The notes: a model not told the origin generated them from the letters alone. DNA of 64,000 nt from Beroe forskalii (GCA_011033025.1 WFMF01000557.1:1-64000); one strand, 5' to 3'. Positions 47,356 through 60,200 are shown, counted from the first letter of the stretch. Translations and numbers: made by a program.

Positions 47356-48185
47356 ATCTAAAACTTGAGCAACCTGAGCAAGCATCATGAGCCTAATTTG
47401 TGGAAAATTTTTGGTCTTCCTAGTGCCATAGACTGATATACCCCCCCTCCCATATAACAGTAATCAAAAGGATAAAAACAGTCAAAAAGGACTGCCAAGT
47501 GGCAAAACACTGCTGATCTTCTATGCTCAGCATGGCAACAAGAAATAATTTTAGCGAAAGAATGACATTGAAATTAGTTTAAATTGATCATAATCACTAT
47601 AGCTTTGGATGCAAAAGGGCAATTCAACATTCATGACAATTGCAATTTCACCAAATTTTGTTGCAGTATAAATACCCCATTTCTAACAGCATGTTATCAT
47701 GTTATCATAGCTTAACTAGCCTTGGCCATGGACTCAATATTTAGTCAGAAAATGACAATATAGCTCTCACAGAGACTGAGATCGCTGTGAGAATGATTTC
47801 AGATCATAACTGGGATAACTGCTCTCTCAAATCAGCATTTTGCCACTCTCCTCAACTAGGGACATGATTTGAAAACCATGTCTCTGTGCTGAGCATGTAA
47901 AAATGCTCATCTGAGTGTGCAGACCTGATCTGAAGTCAACTCTCTGTTCTGAAAGTTGAAAAAACTGATCTCAGTTTGATATTATTATTATTATTATTAA
48001 ATCTGAGATCTTCTTTGTAGAACAAGTACAGTCATCTTAAAGACACATAACATGTGGTAATAAAAATGTTCAATGTGCCCCATCCAAATTAACATTAAGC
48101 AAATGCTTAAACTTTACAACACTACTTCATACAATAAAATTTGGGGTAACTCAATGACTTTTGCACTGATTGTTGGACCCCGATA
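47356..48185. other. Intergenic, nothing recognised
   Basis: A short (att)n tract near 47980 and a few gatctgagatc-like motifs; no gene or structured element seen. Confidence 0.45.
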
Positions 48186-48189
48186 TGTC

Positions 48190-48385
48190 ACCCATACCTA
48201 TTTGTCACCCAAAGTGTAATCAGTATACCACGTGTTATTACTTCATGTATCCGACAGACGACTGATTTGATTGACTACAGACTCTACCCGTACCGATTTG
48301 TCACCCGAAGTGTAATCAGTATTCCACGTGTTATTACTTCATGTATCCGACAGACAACTGATTTGATTGACTACAGACTAAAAAA
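48190..48385. repeat. Tandem duplication, 2 x ~105 bp
   Basis: The block with tttgtcacccaaagtgtaat, cacgtgttattacttcatgt and gatttgattgactacagact occurs twice in a row. Confidence 0.9.
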
Positions 48386-48529
48386 CCACCCAGGAGTTCA
48401 CACCCTTGGCCTAGCGTATTAGGGATAGTCTCTATACTCAGCATGGCTGCCACCGGCCTGGTCGATTAAACCGACCTTGGCCTTTCTACTAAGACTAAGA
48501 CTCTACTTCAGGTGACAAATCGGAGTGGA

Positions 48530-48880
48530 TTCCAAAAACTCAAACACCAGTTTGTCATCCTCGTACCGATTTGTCACTAGAAGTTGAAGTGAACCTCATA
48601 TAATAAAACGTTAAAACATACACTATTGCATGGAAATTTTATGGAAGGTTTCCTCCTGCATTCCATGTTTGCGCCTGATGATTCTATATGGATCTTCATA
48701 TCACAGAATAGAATAGAGATTAATTTAGGGTAATTTATGATAAAGGTACCATGCAATAGTATAGGTATATTTTATTATATGAGATTCACTTCAACTTCTA
48801 GTGACAAATTGGTACGAGGATGACAAACTGGTGTTTGCGTATTCCAAAAACTCAAACACCAGTTTGTCATCCTCGTAAAT
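48530..48880. mobile_element. Foldback element with >60 bp inverted arms
   Basis: Left arm from 48540 (aaacaccagtttgtcatcct ...gaagtgaacctcatataat) is complementary to the right arm ending at about 48836. The complementarity continues inward (actattgcatgg / ccatgcaatagt). A third copy of the arm end starts at 48847. No ORF. Confidence 0.85.
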
Positions 48881-48959
48881 CAAAAATAATTTACGCCATC
48901 AACTGATTAACTGAAACTTCAATACTGAAAAAGTCCAAAATAGGGCAAAAATACAACTT

Positions 48960-49320
48960 CAAGTGTTTTCATTGTGCGACGCGCTTCCACAAAACAGTGT
49001 GTCTTGTTGGATAGCTCTTTGCCACATGCTATGTGTCCCTGTTTGTTCGCGCACGCGTGCCTTTTCTTCGTTCTCTGAGCACGCGCGCTTGCGCGCGCAA
49101 AATAGGTTCTACAACGTAGGACAATGTCTGCCCCATATTTTTTGGCGCGCGCGCTTGCCGTTTCGCGCGCAGGCGGCCAGGCAACGCCTGAGCCATAGTT
49201 TTGGGTATGTCTCTCATTTCCTTAGCCCGCATAGGTGTGTGTACGCGCGCGGCGCTAATTCCCTACTGTTCTGAGGAAGCGCGCCGCTCAATGCAAACAG
49301 GGATATACGTGTTTAGCAAG
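48960..49320. other. CpG/GC-rich patch with gcgcgc runs
   Basis: Runs such as cacgcgcgcttgcgcgcgca and ggcgcgcgcgcttgcc interrupt AT-rich DNA. A small CpG-rich element or an old promoter is possible. No conserved coding potential found. Confidence 0.4.
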
Positions 49321-49489
49321 TCTCCCATATAAAAGGCTCTGAATGACGTCACAGATCTAAACGTCAAGATCCTATAAATTAGTGCACATGCAGTGCAGTT
49401 ACAGTATCAATTTAGATGGATTTTAGCGGAAAAAAATGGCGCGCAGTAGAGGGTAGGGTAAAATCCTACGCTACTAGTGTCATGGTCTA

Positions 49490-50072
49490 ATCAGGCAAGT
49501 GGTCACTGCACGTGCACTTGATGGTGCTATACCCTGGTACCAGGTACTGTGTGACTGCTGGGGGCCAATTTGAACACCCAAAAAGCTGAGGTAGATATTG
49601 GACTGATGATGCCTGCACACCACTCATCTTGGTGTGACACACTTGGATCTTGATATTCTTGCAAAGCATTTCTCATGGAATCATGTTTATGTTCAAGTCT
49701 TGAGTTGGAGAAAAGTCTTGCAGATCAATGTGTTTCAAAGGATTGATTCTTTAATTGTTGATCATATATCAGAGATATAACAACAATTAAAGAATAAATC
49801 CAAATGAGTCACACCTATATAATTGGTGTGCAGGCATCTTCAGTCCAATACCTACCTCAGCTTTCGGGGTGTTTAAATTGCGAGAGCTATTTATGAGGTA
49901 GGCCCCCCAGCAGTCACCCCCTGGTACCAGGGTAAATCACAGATTGGCCAATGAATCATTGACATGTGTATTGACATGTTTATGATATTAGTGTTGATGT
50001 AGTATCAAAATTTTTTATTTTATTTTATTTTATTTTACTGTCAAGTGCAGTGACCACCTGCCTGACAGTGAT
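49490..50072. mobile_element. Foldback/TIR element with ~130 bp inverted arms
   Basis: Left aggcaagtggtcactgcacg ...ccctggtaccagg...ctgaggtagatattggac is complementary to right gtccaatacctacctcag...ccctggtaccaggg...gtgcagtgaccacctgcct. The centre is a smaller palindrome around cagagatataacaa. About 580 bp, no ORF. Confidence 0.85.
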
Positions 50073-50394
50073 AACTTAGATAAACTATTAAGTGTTATGT
50101 TTTTAAGAACAGTCTTTGAGGAAAGACTTGCAGATTGAATTCTTGAAGAAAGATTTCTTTATGATTTTTATTTTTTATAGACTGCTTGTGTAACCATCTG
50201 GCCATGAGCCATATTTTTTTTTGAATTTGAATATGTTTGAAAATGGTGCACAAGTGGTAATCATGCTCAGTTTTTGTAATTACTTCTTTAAGATATTTTT
50301 CACTCAGACTGTGGCATATGACCCTGAAGCACCTTATTAGGGTGCCCTCACTCACACACTGTCACATTCATCATTGTGTACATGTACTTAAACA

Positions 50395-50640
50395 GTGACA
50401 TTTTCCCTTGTCTAGTCATTTTTCCCCTTGTCTGTGACATTTTTCCCTTGTCTATGACATTTTTTCCTTGTCTATGACATTTTCCTTGTCTAAGAGGTTG
50501 ATAATGCATAGTTTCTGTTGTTCATGTTATTTTGATTTAATGATAATAATAATTCCCTTGTCTATGACATTTTTCCCTTGTCTATGACATTTTTCCCTTG
50601 TCTATCATTTCTCCCTTGTCTATCATTTCTCCCTTGTCTG
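50395..50640. repeat. ~20 bp minisatellite (cccttgtctatgacattttt)
   Basis: About ten units in two blocks, 330 bp upstream of the bHLH-PAS ORF. Confidence 0.9.
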
Positions 50641-50969
50641 AAGTTTTAAACTTAACAACACTACTAATTACAATCAAATTTGAGAATGTTGTGTTACACT
50701 ATGTGGAGATCCTGAAGAAGAAATATTTAATTTCGAAACTGGCAGTCAATTAGTGGTATACATAGTGTGTGGGTTTGATATCATTTTTGAGATTTGTGTT
50801 TCACTGCATCAATGATCAATCACTTCAAACAAGTCTGAAGATAATATTATCAATTTACTGTAAAATAACAATTCACTGTAAAATAATGCAAATATATCTG
50901 TAAAAATGAAATTATTCACCTTAACAAATTTTGGTTTATTTGAGTGTTTATGAAAGCTCCTACAACCAA

Positions 50970-51965
50970 ATGCTATGTGAAAGTAGTCTTATTGTTCCAA
51001 ATTCTCCCCTAGTTATTTCATCTGGACAATCACTCAATAAAAACCGTGCTAAAGAAAACAGATTACGTTTCCGGAATATCATCACTGAAATCAGTGATTT
51101 AATATGTGATCAGCAATGTTCAACAAATCAGGTATTATCTCAGGCTATTGCCCATATTTCTCTGAGCAAATTTGCAGAGAAGTTTGAAACCAAATGTACA
51201 TCATCAGCTTTCAATCTTGATGAGGTTCTTTATGCATTTAATTCAATTGGTTTTGCTATTACATCTCAAGGGAAAATCATTTATGGATCTAAAAACTTGG
51301 TCAAATTTTTAGGAATAAAGAATTGCTTTATGGGAGAACATATAAGCACACTAATAACAAATGCAAGTGAGTTCATGTACCAGGTATTTCAATGTAGGCA
51401 TAAGCATTTACTCACATCCCTGATTACACCTGAGAAAACATATCCTAAATTTTTGCTCAGAGGCAAATTTTCAAGAGATGAACAGGACAATGAATTATTT
51501 CTAGCTATTGCAGAAAAGATTGAAGCACCAACTAAGTCAATTGGTTCACTTTTTGGTATACATGAAATTGTTATGGAAGAATCATTTTCAATTGTGAGTA
51601 AATCATGTACATACCTTGATAAACTGCTTGGGTTTGATACATATCAAAATAACTTATTAGACTATGTCATTGAAGAAGATCTTTTCAGAGTTTTTGGAAA
51701 CATTAAGAATGATATTTTGCGATTTGGGTATAAAGATGCAGTTATAAGACACTATTGCTCTGACAGTTGCCAATTATTTGTCTATGCAAAATTCTTTGCT
51801 GTTGTAACTCCTGGTAATTCAATGCTATTGGTTTGCTATTGTATTCCATTTGCATTTGGTGTATCAGAAAGTGAAGTTGCTCCAGGTACAAGTATCAATG
51901 CCATGAGGATGTTGAGTGATGCTGATACTTGGTTAGCTCAGTTGCCATGTGTCCCAGTGAGTTGA
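50970..51965 (+). CDS. Divergent bHLH-PAS protein (CLOCK/NPAS2-like), uninterrupted ORF
   Basis: Open frame of 331 aa from the first ATG. Residues ~22-62 (NRAKENRLRFRNIITEISDL, then NQVLSQAIAHI) fit a weak basic helix-loop-helix like CLOCK (RRDQFNVLIKEL...STVLQKSIDFL). Residues ~80-140 (EVLYAFNSIGFAITSQGKII YGSKNLVKFLG) fit PAS-A. Residues ~205-300 (FSIVSKSCTYLDKLLGFDTY, ...EEDLFRVFGNIKNDILRFGY, FVYAKFFAVVTPGNSM) fit PAS-B. The typical glutamine-rich activation tail is absent. The basic region lacks a clear DNA-contact Glu-x-x-Arg pattern. The ORF ends at a TGA overlapping a strong donor motif (CCA|gtgagt), so a longer spliced form is possible. Intronless and AT-rich, it could be a diverged retrocopy. 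Frame integrity over 1 kb argues for a real gene. Confidence 0.7.
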   Translation: MLCESSLIVPNSPLVISSGQSLNKNRAKENRLRFRNIITEISDLICDQQCSTNQVLSQAIAHISLSKFAEKFETKCTSSAFNLDEVLYAFNSIGFAITSQGKIIYGSKNLVKFLGIKNCFMGEHISTLITNASEFMYQVFQCRHKHLLTSLITPEKTYPKFLLRGKFSRDEQDNELFLAIAEKIEAPTKSIGSLFGIHEIVMEESFSIVSKSCTYLDKLLGFDTYQNNLLDYVIEEDLFRVFGNIKNDILRFGYKDAVIRHYCSDSCQLFVYAKFFAVVTPGNSMLLVCYCIPFAFGVSESEVAPGTSINAMRMLSDADTWLAQLPCVPVS

Positions 51966-54830
51966 ATTTCTACAAACTAGTTCACAACTCCCATTATGAT
52001 GAAGTTGAATACCAGATCTACATTCTACATAAGTGATAGGCAGGATATAATTTGCCTTAGCCTATGTTATATGGTCCATATAGACTCATGTATATCTTGA
52101 TGGATTCTCTAATCACAAAATGTAAACATTTCTCATTTCTCAATAACGAACATTATCACAGGGAATTTAGAAATTATGTTATATTAGAAGATTACACACC
52201 CACCCATTTTTACTATTTGATATCACATATCTTGGTCTTGGAATCCTTGAAAAGCTTGAATTCAGTGCAACATTTGAATTAAACCAAAGTGTACCTTGAT
52301 CCAGTTTCATTATTATAGAGATCACAATTAAGTAGCATTTCAATTCAGAATGTCAGGAAGTATCAATCACCTTCATATTGTTATGAAAGTTGCTTTTGAC
52401 TAGAGTAATGTGACTGTTTCTATAATGGTAAATTGTTAGCTCCTAATTTCACAGTAAAACCCTGATTATTAGTTGGCAGTAAGTGTAATTTAGAGGGATC
52501 AGGGTTATGCTGTTTAATGTTCAAGCTCTTGTAAGGCATAGCTAAAGAGTTGCCATGTTACTTTTTCAAAAATTGATTTTTGTCCATATCAATTATTCTA
52601 TTGAACCAAGTTTCAATACTGTAGTCTGTACCCTTGCCAAACTGTTGTACACAGTATATTCAAATTAGGGTGATCTCAATTTTTGAAAAAGTAGCAACAA
52701 ATACACAATTACTATTGTGTGCAGGTATTATGACATTCACAAGATTTTATGAATCTTCTCAATTTAAAATAAGGATGTGGGTTGCTTTCATATAACAAGG
52801 ATTGTTATGAAGTTTATTAAAGCTATGATTAATTTATATTCATTTTGATTATTGTTGTTACATAATATATTGATAGACCAAGGGTTATAACTCGATAACC
52901 AGAGCTATTAGTTTATAGTTGCAGCCAGTTGGTCAGGTTGCGGGTACTTATTAATAAGCACTCAGGAAGCCAGGAATTTTAACAGTCATACAGAATTCCA
53001 AATTTTATGAAATTGCCTTCAATATCTTTCAAATCTTGTTTCTCAATCAAAAAGTTTCTCATACAGATATTCTGAGTACCCAGCACAGATAGAATTCCTT
53101 CTAGAAAAGTAGAAAAACTGCCTCCCATGTATTGCAAATGGTGGGGATGACAACAGATTTTATAATAAAAGAGATACTTACATTTACTCACCCTTTTCAC
53201 TATTTCACTTTTTACTAGGTATCCTTTTGGCTGATTAAACTCAATTCATTCCTGTCATTCATGACATTCAGGGATTGAGTCTTGGAGAGAGCCTCACTCA
53301 TAATTAAGTAGTAAATGTGCCTGACTGCCTGAAAGCTTACCTTGGTAGTCCACCTTTTCTGATTCTAATACTACAAGGATGCATTTCATAATCATAGAGT
53401 GAAGTTCCTTAAGACATTATTAGATAAATCATTGCCCTTTTGATAAGTTCTTGTTGACTTCTTGTCATTATTTAATGAATGGATCCCTAGGAAGCTTATT
53501 TATTAGTTATAAAATCATACTTTTATATGACAGAGTAATGATACATTGGCCAATCAGGTAACAGGCTGATTGTGAGGTAACTCTCTGATTGATCAGTGCT
53601 GTGCAAACAATTTTTGAATTTCATGAATGAGAGTCATTCCATCAGGACCATTGCCCTAATTCTCTAAATGCAATAGGTAGTAGCTTCAATGTGGTGCCTA
53701 TCTAAGCCCCTGCAACCGGTGTTTCTATGTTGTGTTGAAAAATGAAATGGAATTGTTCACATATTACCTAATCAATTTTTGGCCAATTTCACCCCCTTCC
53801 TTCCCTCTTTTAATCCATTTTACAGTTGTATTTGTTACAATAACATGTACAATGTAATCTTTCAGAGCCCCCCCCAGGTGATTATGGTAATATGTGAACG
53901 ATCCTGATGAACTTTATTTGCACTTTGTAAATGTTGTTCTGTACATGATCTACATTATTATTGGTTGTCATTTTAGTGGTTTTCAAATGAATCATCATAG
54001 AACCATAATAAATCTACATGTTATTAGTCTCATATGATAAATAGCTGATAATAATGCATTATAATTTTTAGTTTAGAAGGTCACTTGAGAATAATCTAAA
54101 TCTAAACCAGTGTACATCAATTGAATTCATGCAAAATTCCCTTCCACCATATCAACTGATCATCTATACAAATGAAAAATGTAATACATATAACCATCAA
54201 GTTGACAAGGAAGCTTCAAAATCATTTGTTTTGAAAAATCTTTTGTCAAAAGAAATCCAATACCAGTATATTAAGCTATACTTAGAGCTCTTTTAATTGA
54301 GTTGAACATCTAATTGTACCTACTCCTCTACTTTATGTATACTTAAACAAGAAATAATATTTAATTTTATTACTGTGAATTGTAAGTACTCTATGAAATC
54401 AAAATTGAATCTTATGATCATAAAACAATATCTTAGAATATAAGATATAAATTAGAACTTTAGAACTCTGACCTAAGTTTAAATTATTCCCTAGCAATTA
54501 TTACTGTATTTACTATTTAGTTTGTTATAGCTGATTATTGTGATTTTTGCATAGAAAACAAAAACATGAGCGTTAATTTGACTAATAATTTCATACCTCA
54601 ATCATCAACAAATTGATCAATCATGGTGTTTTTGTTTTCTCATGTATATATTATTAGATTCATAATATACAGTTGATTGGCAAGTTAGATCCACTTCCAG
54701 AAAACGTCTTTTTTGTTTGCATACATGCATAATCGTAGTAGCTCCATTTCTTTGGAGCAATTCTGTGTAGCCATCATAAATATCAAAATAGAAAATTGCC
54801 AGTGGTAGCCATGGGACTGTTCTGGATGTG
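51966..54830. other. Intergenic, AT-rich, no gene recognised
   Basis: No conserved exon seen on either strand. If the bHLH-PAS ORF is spliced at its gtgagt, a downstream exon would lie here, but none was recognised. Confidence 0.45.
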
Positions 54831-54831
54831 G

Positions 54832-55198
54832 GTCGAAAACTTTTCTTTTATATTAGTCTGCTTAAAACAGATCCAATTTTACATGTTGTTAGCATGTTTC
54901 AATTTTTCAAGGGTTGTGAGAGATTATTTAGTTCTTTATTAAAGTATTAATAAGTTCTATCTTCAAATTATAAATTTCCTTGTTGTTATCAAGGGTAGCA
55001 GTATCTCAATATGTCTCAATATGTCGAAAACTTTTCTTTTATGTAAGTCTGCTTAAAACAGATCCAATTTTACATGTTGTTAGCATGTTTCAAGTTTTCC
55101 AGGGTTGTGAGAGATTATTTAATTCTCTATTGAAGTATTAATAAGTTCTATCTTTAAATTATAAAATCCCTTGACGTATTAAGGGTAGCAGTATCTCA
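54832..55198. repeat. Direct duplication, 2 x ~180 bp
   Basis: 54832-55010 and 55023-55198 share gtcgaaaacttttcttttat, acagatccaattttacatgt and gggtagcagtatctcaa with about 90% identity. Confidence 0.9.
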
Positions 55199-55569
55199 AA
55201 CTCTCAAAACTTAATAACTATACGAGCAATATTTTGTGATTAAATTTGTAATGTTGAATGGGTACTTCTTGGAACTTGGCATTTCCACGATTTCTTTCAT
55301 AATCTAGTAAATGAGTAAATGAATCAATAAACTTTGATTTACAGCAGCATTGGGATATCTTGCATTTTATCAGCATTCAAGCATTCAAGAATCCACAATC
55401 AGAAATATTCTCAATTTTTCTTAAAATTGAGACCACACCAGTCCTACTTTCGGTTGGGATTCTTGGATACTGTCCATTCTCCATGCAAACCAAATTTCGT
55501 AAGTTAGCTCAATTAAGACACATCTGAAAAAAATTTATTACCATAAACATACTTGTTGATGCTAGAAAC

Positions 55570-55930
55570 AGGAACTGGTCATATCAATCTGAATCAAGCT
55601 GAAACAAGCAGAAAAAAACAAAAAAAAAAAACAAAACCACCCCAAAGCAACCATAAAACTTCCCTGAATCAAGCCAAAACGATCCGAAAGAAGCAAATTA
55701 ACCCACAATCAATCAAATCAACCCTAACCTGAATAGATTTGGGTTGATCAGGTTGATTTACTTGTTTTGGGTTGTTGTGAGGTTATTCACTTGTGTCCAC
55801 TTGATAAGTTGATTTGGGGAGGTTTTGGGTGGGTTTGTGATGGTTTTGGGCTGTTCCACTTGTTTCAGGTTGTTTTGCCTTGATTTGGGTAGTTCCTGCT
55901 TGTAATATCGATGTAAAGATACTTGATACT
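55570..55930. mobile_element. Imperfect foldback, CA-rich left and TG-rich right
   Basis: Left gaactggtcatatcaa...aagctgaaacaagcag and right cttgtttcaggttgttttgc ...gtagttcctgctt are loosely complementary. The middle shifts from caaaaccacccc to ggggaggttttgg. Old foldback element or expanded simple repeat. Confidence 0.5.
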
Positions 55931-55995
55931 ACCAATGTTTCATATGCAGTGATACATATATTCTGAAGTTTTCTTAAGTGCATCTTATACCTTAA

Positions 55996-56053
55996 TTGTT
56001 TATGTATTATGTGTATTGCATAGTTATCTAACTATGCGTAACACATAATACAT
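55996..56053. repeat. Inverted repeat, ~25 bp arms
   Basis: ttatgtattatgtgt..gcatagtta is complementary to taactatgc..aacacataatacataa. Confidence 0.85.
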
Positions 56054-57293
56054 AAGAAATTTAAGTATTATTATATGTGCCGCTTAAGGAAACTTGAGAA
56101 TAATTGTAAAAATAATTTTATATACAATTATTTGTATGATCCAGGTTTTGAACTCTGGTCGATAGTACATCCTAAATTATGTGCATACTGCATGGGTAAG
56201 TCACTAGTGATGCAATGAGGCACAAAAAATAGGGAGTACAACAGGATAACAATCTTAGGAACTTAATCCACAATTGTCTTGTAATAACAACACTTCCTAT
56301 CAGGAGAATGGTGAGCATAATATATGAGCCAAAATAAATATAGAGTATATGAGAGCAAGGGATCTAATATCTTAATATGATATCAGAGAATCCCTTAACA
56401 CATGCCACAAGTACTATTTAATTGTGTAACCTCCACCACTATTCACAAGTTAAGTTTCTGTTTTTAGGATTTGTAATTTAATGATAATTATATATAATAA
56501 TGAGGCTTGTCAATGTTTGAAAAAGCGAGAATATGAGCTAGAGATATAAGATGTGGGTGAAAATATATTTTGGTTACAAGATTTTCCAGTTTAGAATTTA
56601 GGTAGGTAAATTTGCTTTTTAACCCTTTATATTACATCGCACATGGTTGTTAATCTATAAGATTTTGTGAATTATCAAAACATTATCTGTTTGCAAGCAC
56701 ATACTGTATCTTGACAAATTTATTTTATTTTCTGAGCAGAGCTAACAAGTCAAAAATTCCTAATAATTTTGAATTATTCAAATAACCATTGAGAAGTAAT
56801 ATCAGGGCATAATCAAGCAATGGTTTCGTTTGTATAAGTCATGTATAAACTTACAAAACTGTAGACAGGTGTGCACCAATCAAAACAATTACAATATATT
56901 TGCATGGAAGTCCAATGATGCTCTTTTGAAATGTAACTATGATCATGTGATTGATTTTCGTTGAGCTATTCATAACCAGTTGTTTTATTGCTTATTAATT
57001 TAATAAATGTGTATCTCATAATCATTGCACTTGAATTATTACAGTCAAATAGACTCCTTTATTCCTTGTATTCTTCTATGTGACCATATGAGCTTATGGG
57101 CACCTTGTAAGTACTTGTTTTTTTAAACTAAATATCATCCAGATATTATAGCAGTAGGTATAACCTCTCATAAAAATCATTTCAAGTCAGAAAAATCAAA
57201 TTGATGATGGCAAATGTAATTACTCATTAAAAGGACGTGTTCATAAGAGACAGCACCTAGAAGATCCCATTTTGTATCTGCACTCCCGTGGCC

Positions 57294-60200
57294 ATGCCAA
57301 CAAGTACTGCCATTGCAAATAATCTCATTCGTGATGTCTGGAGAGATAATCTAGAGGAGGAGTTCGAGAAGATTCGCCAACTTGTCCCATCATACAATTA
57401 CATTTCCATAGATACAGAATCATTGTTTATTTTACTATTTTTTTCTTTGTTTACTTGATAATGGCATCTCAATTAATTAGTTTATATCAATTGATTTCTA
57501 TTGAAATTAAGAAATTATTCACTCTAGCACAGAGCTTAAGCTCTGAAGTTCAGCAACAAACAACATTCGCAATTTTTAACCCGTTTTTCAAGAACACAAT
57601 CTAACTGAACATTGCATCAAGTCAGTGATCACAGATCTAAATACCACCTACAGATACAGAATTCCCTGGAGTTGTTGCACGACCTTTGGGGGAGTTCAGG
57701 AGCAACAATGAGTACATGTATCAACTTCTCAAAGTCAATGTGGACATGCTGAAGATCATTCAACTTGGTGAGTTTATTGTTCAATGCTGCCCCGAACCTT
57801 TGAAAACATTTCGAACATGGTTAAAATAATTGTAGTATAGTTGGAGCATTATTAACTGTCCTCAAAATTATGAAGTATCAAACAATATTATAATCATTGA
57901 TGAGTAAATAATTTCAAATGTTTTAGGCATTACACTAGCAGATGAACAAGGAAAGCACCCTAAGGGGCCATGTACATGGCAGTTCAACTTCAAGTTCAGC
58001 CTCAACGAAGACATGTACGCTCAGGTTAGGGACATGATCCTTTTTATTTTGCATTAAAATATTTATAAAAAATAACTAAAATGTAAGACCTCTGTCACTT
58101 TTTAGAACTGATTGCTCCTAATTTTAAACATCTGGTATGCCACCAATAGGTCAATATAAAATATTCCAATCCAAAAATTACACTGTATTATAATAGCACT
58201 CCACCTTGTTATAACCTTACAGGACTCCATTGACCTACTCAACCGCTCTGGTATTCAATTCAAGCGCCATGAGGAAGAAGGGATTGACGTTGATGACTTT
58301 GCCGAGCTTCTCATTCCTTCAGGATTAGTCCTGGTCGATACTCACTTCGTGAGCTTCCACTCCCCCTACGACTTTGGATATCTCCTCAAAATCCTAACAT
58401 GTAAAGACATGCCTGCAGATGAAGAGGTTAGAGTTATTTAGCATTTTGATAAGTGAATTTGGAGATTTTGTTGTACGTTTATGATAACATTCGGTTCTCA
58501 GATTTTCTCAACATGATTTGATTGATATTTATCGTGATAATTTGATTTTGTAGGCAGTGCAAGATGTCAACTTAACTAGCTTTTAGCTTTTTATCATTAA
58601 CATAATATTATCATATCTAAATACTTAATAAATAGTGTGTTCTGTGTTTTAATAATTTGATTAATCAAATAGCACTCTCTCTCTTAAATTCGCTCCTTCC
58701 TTGCTGGGAACCATGATAAATTCTTCAGTTGATATACCTCATGACATACAATTTATCATCAAAACTGAAGGCAGATAGGTACTGAAGTACTGACTAAATG
58801 TAACAAAAATCATCACGTCATTATGATTTTCGAAAATTTGAAAGGTCCGAATGTTTTTTTTTCTATTAAAGTATGAACTTTCTGTTTCATAGTTGGAAGA
58901 TCATCCAACTATTTATCGTTTTCTTATTCTACCATATTTTGAATACATTATGTATTCTTCAGGAGTTCTTCGAGCTACTCAGATTGTATTTCCCTATTGT
59001 CTATGATATAAAGTACCTCATGAAGAGCTGCAAGACGTTAAAAGGGGGCTTGCAGGTGGGTACTTAGTTACTTTAATATTAACTTTTCATATTAACAGGC
59101 CTTTGGGTAGTATAATATTAGGAGGTCTACTCATTCAATAGTTCATATCCAAACTTTTCTCCAACTTGTCTCATATCAATAATATCAGTTTTAACTTTTT
59201 AATATAGTACTTATAACTGTTGATTATAGTCAAATATATTGTGATAGTCGAGAGTTTTTATGTCCAGTTCAACCTTAAGCGCCCCACCAAATATTACTGA
59301 TTTACAGGAAACAGCTGACCACCTGGAAATTGAACGGATTGGTTCTCAGCACCAGGCTGGCTCTGACAGTCTCCTGACATCCTCAACTTTCTTTAAAGTG
59401 AGTAGTCACTAGTCTCGATCTCCTAACTTCCTCAACTTTCTTTAAAGTGAGTAGGTCTCCTAACTTCCTCAACTGTTTTCAAAGTGATTAGTCTCCTAAC
59501 TTCCTCAACTTTCTTTAAAGTCAGTAGGTCTCCTAACCTCCTCAACTTTCTTTAAAGTGTTTAGGTCTCCTAATTTCCTAAATTTTCTTTAAAGTGATTA
59601 GGTCTCCTAACGTCCCCAACTTTCTTTCAAATGAGTGCGTAACTTCCCTTAAGAAACTTTTAAAGTTAGAAGCCTGCCTTATGCCCTTAAAAACTTTAAT
59701 AGTCAGTGGTCACATACAACACTCAAAGAATTGATAATGGCATCATTTTAAATAATGAGCGATAAATCATTCTTTGTAACCAAGTTTAGGTAGTTACCCA
59801 GTTACCAAGTTTAGTTATTCTTAATGCCTGGCATTATATGAAATGTTTGTGTGGCCCATCCAGGAAATGCAGCGGAACATGTTGCGTTGAACATCTTGCG
59901 CGGAATTTATTCTGTAATGTTGCAGAATCTAGCCATGAACTTACACAATCTTTTAAGATTCGTAATTCTGAGCTTGCGACCGATTCACATTACTACATTA
60001 ATGATAAATATAAATTATCAGTCACGTACTGTTTTCTTTGTAAGCTTATAACGGTAAGCTACCTTAGGAGGTGTATTTATGTGGAGTAAAATTTTGGTGT
60101 TCACAAATTTGATGGGTTGTAATTTGGGGATCTTTCTCAAGTCATTACTCTAGTTAAAATATGATAATGACGTCATTTCGAACTGTCATGGTGGGTAAAA

